The notes below the pieces were generated by a model. It saw only the letters and a list, made by a program, of their open reading frames with translations, had not been told where the DNA came from and did no database searches. From Chitinophagaceae bacterium (GTDB taxonomy: Bacteria; Bacteroidota; Bacteroidia; Chitinophagales; Chitinophagaceae): a DNA stretch of 64,000 nucleotides. The stretch covers positions 172,919 to 236,918 of the forward strand of contig JADJBP010000008.1 of NCBI GenBank assembly GCA_016703625.1, read 5' to 3'. Position numbers and translations under genes: made by a program. This document shows positions 36,916 to 46,018 of this stretch, piece after piece (position 1 is the first letter of the stretch; the number at the start of each line of letters is the position of its first letter).

Positions 36916-38215
36916 ATGATCAAACCATATCTGTTAGCCTGCAGCCTGTTTTGTGCCGGGTTTGCCGCCGCACAGGATAAACCGGTAGCTTTTACCGGTG
37001 CACTTATCTACCCGGTTTCGGGTCCCCCGGTACCATCCGGTGTACTGGTGGTACAAAACGGGAAAATATTGAGTGTAGGCGTTTCCGGCAGTAAAATACC
37101 TGCCGGAGCTGCGATCATTGATGTTACCGGCAAAGTGATCATGCCCGGTTTGGTGGACAGCCACTCCCACCTGGGTGGCCCGCAGGGAGGAGATGCTTCA
37201 GCAGCATTAAACCCCGATGCCAGGGCCATGGATGCCGTGAATCCTACCAGTGATGGTTTTAAAAAAGCGCTGGCAGGCGGCATTACCACCATCAATGTGA
37301 TGCCGGGCAGCGGCCACCTCATGAGCGGGCAAACGATTTATGTAAAAATGCGGGAAGGCAGGGTGATCGAAGATATTTTGATAACCAATGAAAAGGCTTG
37401 TATGGCGGGTTAAAGATGGCCAACGGTACCAATCCCATGCGGAGTACACCCGGCGCCTTTCCGGAACCCGGGCAAAAAGTGCCGCCATGGTGAGGGAATT
37501 GTTTGTAAAAGCACAGGAATACAAAAAGAAAATAGATAAAGCCGGAACAGACACCGCAAAAATGCCCGAACGCGACCTCCGCATGGAAAGCCTGGTGGAA
37601 GTACTAACGGGAAAGCGTGTGGTTCATTTTCATACGCATAAAGCCAATGATGTGCTTACCGCCATCAGGCTTGGCCAGGAATTTGGTTTTAAACCGGTTT
37701 TGCACCATGTATCGGAAGGCTGGAAAGTGGCCAAAGAAATTGCTGCAGCAGGACTTGCCTCCTCCATCATAACCATAGACGCACCCGGCGGAAAAATGGA
37801 AGCCATGGGCCTTTCGCTGACAACCGGTGCCGAACTGGAAAAAGCCGGCGCTGCAGTTGGTTTTCATACCGATGACGGGATCACTGACTCAAGATTCTTT
37901 TTACGTTCTGCCGCATTGATGGTACGGGCGGGCATGAGCCCCCAAAAAGCCATGGAAGGACTTACCCTGGCCGGGGCCAAAATGCTGGACCTGGGCAGCC
38001 GCGTGGGATCCCTTGATAAGGGCAAGGATGCCGATTTTATCATCCTCAGCGGAGATCCGTTCAGTGTTTACACCCGCGTGGAACAAACCTGGGTGGAAGG
38101 GATCAAAAGATGGGACATACAACGCCCCGCCGATAAAGCATTCCTCACCGGTGGATATGATGTGTATTCTCCTATCAGGGGCGAGTTTCATCATCATGGG
38201 GATGAGGAACAATAA
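36916..38215 (+). CDS. Exported amidohydrolase, active-site ligands present, two frameshifts
   Basis: A ~430-residue imidazolonepropionase-like hydrolase. Start ATG 36916 (signal peptide MIKPYLLACSLFCAGFAAAQ); a GTG just upstream is less likely. Metal-ligand blocks are intact: VMPGLVDSHSHLGG (HxH), RVVHFHTHKANDV, KPVLHHVSEGWK and VGFHTDDGITDSR (catalytic Asp). Two close frameshifts lie at ~37405-37465, where KMANGTNPMRSTPGAF bridges the halves. C-terminal VGSLDKGKDADFIILSGDP is the beta-sandwich return typical of the family. It cuts a cyclic amide or peptide bond in the periplasm. The next gene, 57 bp on, is a paralogue; both form an operon. Confidence 0.85.
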
Positions 38216-38271
38216 AAACGGTTACCCGGAAATGAAATGAACAATGTTACTGGTTACATAAAACGATCTCA

Positions 38272-39503
38272 ATGAAAAAAATTTGCATCCTTTTTTTGCT
38301 GCTTCCTGCAACACAGGGAATAAAAGCGCAAACAGCCATTAAGGCAGAAATGATATACACTGTATCGGGAAGCCCTATACGCAATGGCGTGGTGCTGGTA
38401 AAGAACGGTAAGATTGAAAATATAGGAACCAACCTCAGCATTCCCGCCGGTTATACAATTTACGAAACAAAAGTACTTACTCCCGGCTTCGTGGATGCCC
38501 GGTCACTGGTGGGTATATCCGGGGCATTGAATATCCCCACAGACCAGGACCAGCTTGAAAAATCAGGCCCTATACAACCCGACCTCCGGGCCATTGATGC
38601 CTATAACCCGGAAGAAACACTGGTAAAAGTGATCAGGGATTACGGGGTTACCACCATACACACCGGACACGGTGTAGGCGCACTCGTTAGTGGCCAGACC
38701 ATGATCGCCAAAACCAAGGCCGGAACGGTGGAAACGGTAACCATAAAACCGCTCAGCATGCTGGCCATGACCATCGGCCCCTCTGTCTCCGGCAACTTTA
38801 CTTCGCCGGGCACAAAGGCAAAACAAATTGCTATGATCAGGACCGAATTGCTGAAAGCACAGGCATACCTGAAAAAGCAATCCGATAAAGACAGCAGTAA
38901 AGGCCTGCGGCAGACCTTAAACTGGATGCGCTTGTAAAATTACTGAACGGAGAGATCAAAGCACTGATCACGGCAAACAGCAGCGTGGATATCATGAGTG
39001 CCATACGCCTTGCCAAAGAATTTAAATTAAAACTGGTACTCAACGGCGCTGCAGAAGCTTACCGGCTGATACCGGAAATTAAAAATGCCAATGCAGAGAT
39101 CATCCTGCATGCAACCATGGCACGCAATAGCGGCGATATGGTGAATATGAACATGGAAAGCGCTTCACTGCTCACAAAAGCAGGGATCACGGTGAGTATA
39201 GAAACAGGTTACGAAGGCTATGTACCAAAGACCAGGATCCTGTTATTTGAAGCAGCCCAGGCCATGGTATTTGGTCTGGGTTTTGACGATGCTTTAAAAG
39301 CCATCACCTTAAATCCTGCACGCTTATTGGGCATTGCAGACAAAGTGGGCAGTATTGAAAAAGGTAAAGATGCAGACCTGGTATTGTTTAACGGCGACCC
39401 GTTTGAATACCTCAGCAAAGTTTGCGGTGTGATGATCGATGGAGTAATGGTAAAGAAGATTGCCGGTAAATACAAAAGCTTCATACCCGAAAAAAAGTTT
39501 TAA
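38272..39503 (+). CDS. Amidohydrolase paralogue lacking metal ligands, one frameshift
   Basis: Same fold and layout as its upstream neighbour: signal peptide MKKICILFLLLPATQGIKAQ, GVVLVKNGKIENIG, ending VGSIEKGKDADLVLFNGDPFEYL. Yet each metal-site block differs: LTPGFVDARSLVGIS instead of DSHSHLGG, LVLNGAAEAYRL instead of LHHVSEGW, and SIETGYEGYVP instead of FHTDDG. So no HxH, no bridging His pair and no catalytic Asp. This points to a pseudoenzyme, perhaps forming a heterodimer with the active partner. A frameshift near 38930 splits it. Intact coding quality around the lost motifs shows they are not errors. Confidence 0.85.
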
Positions 39504-39525
39504 ACGATCAAAAACTGTAACTTTT

Positions 39526-40390
39526 TTAAATACGCACTGCAGTCACCAAAAGTTCAGGTTCATGAATGGTGAGTGAAACTGCTCTTGCATCTTGTATTGT
39601 AAAAATGATCTTTACCGAAGGAGCTCCCGATGGCGAGAAAGTATGCTCACCTGTTTTATGTAAAAAACTTCCAAATGATCCTTTACGTCCCAGTTTTAAA
39701 TTTTTCGTTGAAGCCGTAAGATCCACCACAAATAATTCTCCTGCCCCATCTCCAAAACGGTATTCACCAATATATTTTTGTTTTTCTTCTTCGGTTATCA
39801 ACAGGCTTTTATTTTTTACATCAGCATTGCCCAAACCCTCCAGGTAACTGATCACCTTTTGTACATTGGCACTGTCGGTTGAAGTTATCATTTTATCCGT
39901 CAGCCTGTTCCTGGCATGTGCCAGTAAAGTAATCCCATGCGGGCCTGTATGGCCCTGGATACCCGGAATGGTTTCAATGATCTCCTGCAAGCTTTTCAGC
40001 ATGCCCATCATGGCAAAGGTAAAAATATCCGGCCTTGCCCCATGGCTCATCAGCAGTTCTGCAATATCACGGCGGCCAGTATGCGAAGCTGCACCCAATG
40101 CCGTTTCAAAATCACCAAAACCCCAGTCCCAGCCCATACTGGCCAGTTCGGGACGCCGGCTTACCAATTCCTTTACTTTGTTCAGATCCCTGTGAGAAGC
40201 CCCAACTATTTCGCTTACCATTTTATCTTCCACTGCCGGGTACCGGTAAAACAGCGGCTCCCCGTTGCTGTTATAAATTGTTTTGATCATATATATTTTT
40301 TGCAGACGCAAATCCAAAACCGGTGATGCCGAACAAACCAAAAGCAGTGCTTTTAATAAAACGGCGGCGTTCAACTGGTAGTTTGTCCAT
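39526..40390 (-). CDS. Ankyrin-repeat protein with twin-arginine signal, one frameshift
   Basis: The true start is ATG 40390: MDKLPVERRRFIKSTAFGLF..GFASA, a Tat signal with RRRFIK. It is out of frame with the body because of a run of A near 40298. The body has ankyrin-like units (RDLNKVKELVSRRPELASMGWDWGFGDFETALGAASHTGRRDIAELLMSHGARPD) over residues ~60-150, and a C-terminal beta domain (YIGEYRFGDGAGELFVVDL). The C-terminal piece may bind ligands. A folded, Tat-exported ankyrin protein is plausible in Bacteroidota; the role is unknown. Confidence 0.7.
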
Positions 40391-40652
40391 ATCCCTGGAG
40401 TTTTATATAAAATTTATATTAATGTAAGTGATCTGTAAAGACCGGTGTGTTTAAATACCGATGACTGGTTGTATTACATTACTAAAGGTATGCCAGGCAA
40501 GGGGTTGGTGATAGCTGTTAATCCGGGTGATTTAAACATGGTATGTAATGCAACCCGTAATTTGTGTGATGTGAAACTTATGGTGTTTTAAGTGACAGCT
40601 GCAAACAATTCAGTAATAGCGTTCCCTGCACCATACTCCTCACCCATTGGAT

Positions 40653-40970
40653 TCAATTACCGGGGCTTTTAAAATCAACATTGTCAAACATGGATTTGTG
40701 GAAGAGATAATATTTGCCGTCCCGGTTGTTGCGCCAGTACCGGTGCCCGTTCAGATCGTAATAATACCTGCCATCCAAACTCCGTTTTGCGGCTTTATCA
40801 TTTACGCTGATCACTTTGGGAACAGTTGTAATTAACGGGCGTTTTACTGCAGCCCTGGTTTCTGCAGGTGCGGTAGCTGCAGTTGATGCTGTGGGTTGCG
40901 TTTTTTTACTGCAACTGAAAAGAAATACAGCGAGGAAAATTACAGTAACCGGAAAGAATATAGTTTTCAT
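40653..40970 (-). CDS. Small hypothetical lipoprotein
   Basis: 105 residues from ATG 40970 (MKTIFFPVTVIFLAVFLFSC, Cys20). A Thr/Ala-rich linker (STAATAPAETRAAV) precedes a compact Tyr-rich domain (DGRYYYDLNGHRYWRNNRDGKYYLF). The YYxxNGxxYWRN pattern looks like a small cell-surface beta structure; not assigned. Intact, no operon partner. The gap 40391-40652 holds nothing recognised. Confidence 0.65.
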   Translation of the reverse strand: MKTIFFPVTVIFLAVFLFSCSKKTQPTASTAATAPAETRAAVKRPLITTVPKVISVNDKAAKRSLDGRYYYDLNGHRYWRNNRDGKYYLFHKSMFDNVDFKSPGN

Positions 40971-41154
40971 GGAAGCCATTTACCCGGATATAACAAAAAC
41001 TTTACCAGAATTTATGGTGCCCAATTACCCATTGCGGTTTTTTACAGTTGCCACAGTACCGGCCAGGTAGATTTGTTAAAAAACTGGTAAACAAAATGCA
41101 TATGGCATAACAGGGTTGTAAATTTGTTTTACCTGCGTTGCACCGATCTGCCCA

Positions 41155-42522
41155 TTACAATTTAACTTCCATAACCTTCTTCTTTTTCCTGCTCGATTCT
41201 GCCATAAAACCCATTACATGGCTTTCAATGGAGGCATCGATCGTGGAGGTCAACAATGCCGGGTTCTGTTGCGAAACCGCATTGATCCAATCGGAAACCA
41301 GCCGCCAGTCACCGCCGCCGTGCCCGTCTGATTCCTGTTTCCAGGCTGTTTTTTTACCGGTTAAAAAATCCGTCATGGTAAACGAGGTCATATCTCCCAC
41401 GATATCCCCCAGGCTTCCCATCACCCTGGTTCTTCTTCCCGAGTAAGAAGTAAATGCTTCCATGGAAAAGGCAGCCGAAAGCCCGCCTTCAAATAAAATA
41501 TTTGCGGTATAGTGATCAGGCTGGTCGTTATCCATACGGTACACACAGCGTCCGTAATTGGTGGTTTTTAATTGCTCCAGTACATAGGCCGCCTGTTCTT
41601 CTTTCGCTTCCGGCAGGTCAAACACATAATTGAATTGGCGTTTGCGGTAATAAATATTCAGTGCAGAGTAAGGGCAGTTTTGTTCAACGCTGCAGCCATC
41701 GGTACAACGGGCTGTACTCCCGGGTGGTGCATTTTTTTGTGTGAACCACTGCAGGCTGCCGAATGCCTGTATATGGGTGCAGGGTTTATTTACCATCCAC
41801 CTGAGAATGTCCAGGTCGTGACAGGATTTTGCCAGGATGATCGGCGTGGTTGCTTTACTGTTATGCCAATTGCCCCTGACATATGAATGGCTCATATGTA
41901 CGTGTTCTACCGGTTCAAAATGCTGAATGCTCACCACTTCGCCCAGTACCCCGCTTTGAATGATCTCTTTCAGCTTCACAAAATAAGGTGCATACCGCAA
42001 AACATGGCACACGGCCACGATCCTTCCTGTTTTTTTGGAGAGGGCCAGGATCTCCCGGCATTCTTTTTCACTGGGAGATATCGGTTTTTCCAGCAACACA
42101 TCATAACCCATTTCCAGTGCCTTCATGCATGGGCCATAGTGAAGGTTATCGGGTGTGGTGATGATGATGGCATCGGCAAATTTTGGCCTTTTAAAAACAT
42201 CTTCCCAGGTTATAAAACGGTTTTCTGTTTTTATATTGTGTTTTTGGGTATATCGTTCGTTGCGTACCGCGATGGGTTCTGCTACACCAATAATATCCAG
42301 TTGTTCGGGGTCTTTCACCGCAAAATTACCATATACATTGCCCCGCGAACCAGCCCCGCAGGTAATGGCGGTAACCGGTTTATCTAATCGCAGTTTTTTA
42401 TCGGGCAATAAAATAGGATGTTCATTTTCATCAACAGCCATGGCCGAAAAAGGGATGGCGGCTGATGCCATTGATAAACCCAATGCCCTGATGGCATCGC
42501 GGCGGTTCCATTGTTTTGACAT
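41155..42522 (-). CDS. Gfo/Idh/MocA family NAD(P)-dependent oxidoreductase
   Basis: 455 residues with a Tat-like signal (NRRDAIRALGLSMASAAIPFSAMA). Rossmann domain: AITCGAGSRGNVYGNFAV, the dinucleotide-binding loop; then IIITTPDNLHYGPCMKALEMGYDVLLEKPIS, with the conserved EKP-block Lys. The C-terminal half is the substrate/oligomer domain (LHYGP..HDLDILRWMVNK, His of the active site in SCHDLD). Tat export is common for such Bacteroidota proteins, which take NAD(P) prefolded. Acts on a sugar or inositol; substrate unknown. Intact. Confidence 0.9.
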   Translation of the reverse strand: MSKQWNRRDAIRALGLSMASAAIPFSAMAVDENEHPILLPDKKLRLDKPVTAITCGAGSRGNVYGNFAVKDPEQLDIIGVAEPIAVRNERYTQKHNIKTENRFITWEDVFKRPKFADAIIITTPDNLHYGPCMKALEMGYDVLLEKPISPSEKECREILALSKKTGRIVAVCHVLRYAPYFVKLKEIIQSGVLGEVVSIQHFEPVEHVHMSHSYVRGNWHNSKATTPIILAKSCHDLDILRWMVNKPCTHIQAFGSLQWFTQKNAPPGSTARCTDGCSVEQNCPYSALNIYYRKRQFNYVFDLPEAKEEQAAYVLEQLKTTNYGRCVYRMDNDQPDHYTANILFEGGLSAAFSMEAFTSYSGRRTRVMGSLGDIVGDMTSFTMTDFLTGKKTAWKQESDGHGGGDWRLVSDWINAVSQQNPALLTSTIDASIESHVMGFMAESSRKKKKVMEVKL

Positions 42523-42589
42523 GAGCGGTTATATTAATTGGTGAATACTACATTCGAAGTTACTAATTTTATAGGGTAAATAAAGAAGT

Positions 42590-42985
42590 ATGGATATCAA
42601 AAGTATTAAACGGTCATTGACCGATCTGACCCGGGGACTACAATACAGCAGTGAGTCTGATTTTCCGCTGCTGCTGTCAGACTGGGGGCAAATGGAACCG
42701 GCTGCCATTCAAAAAAAAATAGCACAAGCCTGTAAAAACGGAAAAGCTGTTTCATTGCCGGCAAATGAATTCTTTGACCGCTATATTAAAAGACTGGAAC
42801 GGAGCAGCGATGCGGTTTTGGCTGCCGATGCAGCAAGGTATAAAGCCCTGCAGGAATTCCTGGTAACCAACAGTTCCTCCCTGTTGGTCTGGCGGTGCGG
42901 GACCACCCGGATCGATATATATATTGTAATGACAACCGTAAACGGGCATGTACTGGCATTAAAAACAACAGCAATAGAAACCTGA
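42590..42985 (+). CDS. NuiA-like nuclease inhibitor
   Basis: 131 residues, intact, no signal. It matches the nuclease A inhibitor (NuiA) family (PF07924) as I know it: DLTRGLQYSSESDFPLLLSDWG near the N-terminus, an EFFDRYIKRL helix, RYKALQEFL, then VWRCGTTRIDIYIVMTTVNGHVLALKTTAIET. NuiA from Anabaena inhibits the sugar-non-specific nuclease NucA, and its C-terminal Thr contacts the catalytic metal; this protein also ends in Thr (AIET). It faces, across a 20 bp-stem terminator, a secreted nuclease of the NucA superfamily. It likely protects the cell from that enzyme before export. Family call is from motif memory. Confidence 0.75.
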   Translation: MDIKSIKRSLTDLTRGLQYSSESDFPLLLSDWGQMEPAAIQKKIAQACKNGKAVSLPANEFFDRYIKRLERSSDAVLAADAARYKALQEFLVTNSSSLLVWRCGTTRIDIYIVMTTVNGHVLALKTTAIET

Positions 42986-43005
42986 CATTGTAAACTTCGC
43001 ATAAA

Positions 43006-43037
43006 AAAACCCGTGCGGCTATTGCCGAACGGGTTTT
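43006..43037. terminator. Bidirectional terminator between inhibitor and nuclease genes
   Basis: AAAACCCGTGCGG pairs with CCGAACGGGTTTT around CTATTG, preceded by an A-run and followed by TTTTATATTTT. It would stop both convergent genes. Confidence 0.85.
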
Positions 43038-43057
43038 ATATTTTCAGTTATTTGGAT

Positions 43058-44398
43058 TTACTGGGTTGGTCCGTTATCCACATTTGTTTCAATAACATTC
43101 TGGATGGATACAGGTACATTCGAAAGGAAATTATAACCCAATATACTTTCCAGTGCATCTACAGATAACCGGTAGTTACCCCATGGCTGGCTGCTTACCG
43201 TTTGGGTATTGGGCATATAAACAGTGATCACACGCGTGGATGTGGTTACCCTTGTTGCATCATTGGTGCCAAGCGGCAATATCACGATCACTTTCCAGCA
43301 ATGCGATGGTACTGTTATCCGTCCGAGTGAAATATTATTGGTAACGCCGCCCAGGCTGCCGGTTCCACCTGCCCCGGAACCACCTGAAATCACATACAGT
43401 TCATTCCCGTTGTTGATGAGGGTGCGGCAGTAATTTTCAATATTTGCCCAGGTGACCTGGTTTAAATTAGGCGCCTGTGGTATGATATTCGTCATTAAAA
43501 AAGTAGCAGCATTGTCAGCATTGGTCTTGTCACGGTCTGCCGACGGGCATTGATGTCCGCGGTCGAAACCGGTATTGGAATAATCAGTGGTATATGCCAT
43601 AAAAAACCCGGCCGGTAATTTATTATCAGGTTCAAAGCAGTCACAACGGGATGCAGTGCCGTTCCACTCAGGGCTCACGTTCCAGCTAACCCAGTTGGCC
43701 GTACCTTTTGAACTGTTGTAAGAAAGCACGAACTGGTGTTTTACCATTAAATAATTATCGGGGTAAGATATGTTGGCAATGGCTGCACTGGGGTTTCCCA
43801 AAGCCATATTATTATCAATAGCTGCGGGTGGATTTTCCTGGATATCCATAAAATCAATATTCAATATGCCCCCGCTGATCTTGCGTACCTGGAAACGAAC
43901 AAGTCCGGGAAATGGAGTGATAAAAGTTGCTTTGGTTAAAGTAGAAGTTGAAGCGGTTATATCGCCACCCACCTGTTGCCAGGTTGATCCTGCATTAACC
44001 GATGACCAAAGCTGGAAACTGCTGTTGGCCTCTGCGCCATATTTTGCATAATATAGTGACACTGAAGTAGCGCCATTCGGAATATCAAAATTCATGGTAA
44101 GGGTACCGTTGTTTTGTATTCTTACAGATTTGCTGCCGAATTTCACATCAGCGGCTGTACTTCCCAGCAAAGCGTCTTCGAGACGCCACATCCCGGTTGG
44201 CAGGCTGATATCCTCAGCAGTAAAATCAATTTTGGTGCCTGCATCAAACCTTTCGGGGAATTTATTGGCGGATAAAGGGCCAACTTCTGTTGGAGACAGG
44301 ATGATGGTGTTATTGACAAAATCAATGTCCTGTTTATCACAGGAAACAAACAGTAAAACGATGGAAAAGAGCGAAAACAGGATCTTATTGATTTGCAT
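43058..44398 (-). CDS. Lipoprotein DNA/RNA non-specific endonuclease
   Basis: 446 residues. ATG 44398 opens a lipoprotein signal (MQINKILFSLFSIVLLFVSC, Cys20); the following DKQD could mark surface export. Residues ~50-215 form a beta-sandwich (NGTLTMNFDIPNGATSVSLYYAKYG; VRFQVRKISGGILNIDFMDIQ). The C-terminal ~220 residues are the NUC (NucA/Serratia nuclease) domain: FDRGHQCPSADRD with the catalytic His, TNIIPQAPNLNQVTWANIE with the metal-binding Asn. Such enzymes degrade DNA and RNA for nutrients or biofilm. The NuiA-like gene lies head-on next to it. Confidence 0.9.
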   Translation of the reverse strand: MQINKILFSLFSIVLLFVSCDKQDIDFVNNTIILSPTEVGPLSANKFPERFDAGTKIDFTAEDISLPTGMWRLEDALLGSTAADVKFGSKSVRIQNNGTLTMNFDIPNGATSVSLYYAKYGAEANSSFQLWSSVNAGSTWQQVGGDITASTSTLTKATFITPFPGLVRFQVRKISGGILNIDFMDIQENPPAAIDNNMALGNPSAAIANISYPDNYLMVKHQFVLSYNSSKGTANWVSWNVSPEWNGTASRCDCFEPDNKLPAGFFMAYTTDYSNTGFDRGHQCPSADRDKTNADNAATFLMTNIIPQAPNLNQVTWANIENYCRTLINNGNELYVISGGSGAGGTGSLGGVTNNISLGRITVPSHCWKVIVILPLGTNDATRVTTSTRVITVYMPNTQTVSSQPWGNYRLSVDALESILGYNFLSNVPVSIQNVIETNVDNGPTQ

Positions 44399-44437
44399 AA
44401 ATGCATTTCTTATTGCAAGCATATGAATATGCTGCTG

Positions 44438-44445
44438 CAAAAGTA
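44438..44445 (-). promoter_or_regulatory. Putative Bacteroidota -7 box for the nuclease gene
   Basis: On the minus strand TACTTTTG fits the TANNTTTG -7 consensus of Bacteroidota sigma-70, 40 bp before the nuclease start. A TTTTG lies upstream but at shorter spacing than the usual -33, so only the -7 is claimed. Confidence 0.4.
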
Positions 44446-44544
44446 CACATATTTAATCAAAAGCGGTTTAACCCGTATTAAACCTGCGTTATGATTAAAG
44501 AGTTTACAAACGGGTGTAAACGTTTAATCATTTGCACCCGTTAC

Positions 44545-44791
44545 TTATCCTTCCCTTTCCACTGAAATATCACATTCGCCAATTAATGCAGCCATGGCTC
44601 CGATTGCTGCAAGTACCGGGGCCAGTACAACACCCACCACGCCGATCGTAAGCGGAAAAGACATGATCTCTTTCCCTGTTTTATCATGAATGCTGATCTT
44701 TCTCACATTCCCTTCTTCGATCAACTCCTTGATTTTTTGCAGGATCTGTTCACCCTTGACCGAAAAATGTTTCCTTAAATGTATTTGACAT
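44545..44791 (-). CDS. DUF4342 protein, one frameshift
   Basis: A small gene easily missed because of one extra A near 44768. Corrected, it reads MSNTFKEHFSVKGEQILQKI then KELIEEGNVRKISIHDKTGK, IMSFPLTIGVVGVVLAPVLA and ends GECDISVEREG: ~82 residues. EGNVRKISI and PLTIGVVG..LAPVLAAIGA are DUF4342 hallmarks. The N-terminal part is soluble and the C-terminal part a membrane helix. Function unknown. Lies upstream of the nuclease gene on the same strand. Confidence 0.75.
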
Positions 44792-45009
44792 GATCTTTGT
44801 TTTTACAAAGATGGCATTAATATGATCAACTTATAATGACAGTCATCATTTTTGGGGATGAATACGGTCATTTGTGAACCTCAGCCCTATTACAATTCCA
44901 TTACCAATTGTAAATGAACTGTTAATTCAATGTTTAAACAATTAAATCAGATCCTGCCGCGAACCTTTTATGTACCTGTATGTTCTTATCATACATAAAA
45001 CAACAAAAT

Positions 45010-45723
45010 ATGAAAATTACATTATTGGCATTTTTAACAATGCTTACTTTGAGCATTAACGCCCAAAACGACAAAAAAATGAAATGGCAGGCAGGTAACA
45101 TGACTTCCATACACGGTATTGGCGTAAGTTTTCAGCAGTTCAGCGGTTTAAACAGCCGTGTTGCCGGAAACCCGCAATTCAAAACATTGCGAGATTACAT
45201 GGGAACCATCAGCCTGGGTTCACGTATGGTAAACAAAAATTTTATTTCTGATCTTACCATCACCGGTGCAAACAGCATGAGTGGCAACCGCAGTAAAAAA
45301 AGCAGCACCCTGCGTTCACTGGCTGCGGGTATAAGCCTGGGTTATGATCTTATACCATCAGAAAAATTCATGCTGTACCCGATGGTTGGTATTGGTATTG
45401 AAGGTTTCCAGGCTAAATTTTACAGGGATCGTTCGGCTGTGAATTTTAATGATGTACTGAATAATACCAACACACAAAATGCGATCAGTTCAGTTAAGTT
45501 CACCAATGCATTTGCAACCTATAACCTGGGTGGTGGATTCAGTGTTAAACCGGCAAAATGCAATGGTACCATTGGCATACAGGCCAGTTATACCGGCAGT
45601 TTCAGCAGCCAGGCCTGGAAAAGCAGCGAAAGGCAGGAACTGGCCAATGCACCAGAAGACAGGCTGAGCCGTTTTAATGTTGGGCTGGTATTCAGCAATA
45701 TGATGGGCGGGTATAAGAAATAA
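45010..45723 (+). CDS. Exported outer-membrane barrel-like protein
   Basis: 237 residues from ATG 45010, signal peptide MKITLLAFLTMLTLSINAQ. Alternating strands with Gly/aromatic turns (MTSIHGIGVSFQQFSG; LRSLAAGISLGYDLIPSEKFMLYPMVGIGIEGFQAKFYRD; FATYNLGGGFSVKPAKCNGTIGIQASYTGS) suggest a beta-barrel. No catalytic motif. It ends LVFSNMMGGYKK, followed by a strong terminator. Intact. An outer-membrane barrel of unknown role. Confidence 0.65.
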   Translation: MKITLLAFLTMLTLSINAQNDKKMKWQAGNMTSIHGIGVSFQQFSGLNSRVAGNPQFKTLRDYMGTISLGSRMVNKNFISDLTITGANSMSGNRSKKSSTLRSLAAGISLGYDLIPSEKFMLYPMVGIGIEGFQAKFYRDRSAVNFNDVLNNTNTQNAISSVKFTNAFATYNLGGGFSVKPAKCNGTIGIQASYTGSFSSQAWKSSERQELANAPEDRLSRFNVGLVFSNMMGGYKK

Positions 45724-45758
45724 ACAGCAAATCTTTTTATAAAGCATACAACCAAATT

Positions 45759-45800
45759 AAAAGCCTGCACTTTTTCTGCTCAGAAAAAGTGCAGGCTTTT
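45759..45800. terminator. Very strong rho-independent terminator
   Basis: Perfect 20 bp stem AAAAGCCTGCACTTTTTCTG / CAGAAAAAGTGCAGGCTTTT with a 2-base loop, followed by four more T. Ends the barrel-protein gene. Confidence 0.95.
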
Positions 45801-46018
45801 TTTTACATGATATGCAGGATCATCAAAAAAAAAAATATACTCTTATATGAATGCACAGGAATTCTCTGCCTAACTTTTTGTTTATTTGCCGGGACTGCCT
45901 TTGCATGCATTTACAGGTGTTTTATTTATTTGTAAATTGTGATTTTTATAAGCAGCTTTACATACCGGTTTTTACTCTACAATATATTACCGGTGACAGT
46001 CCCCGGTAAACCTGCAAC

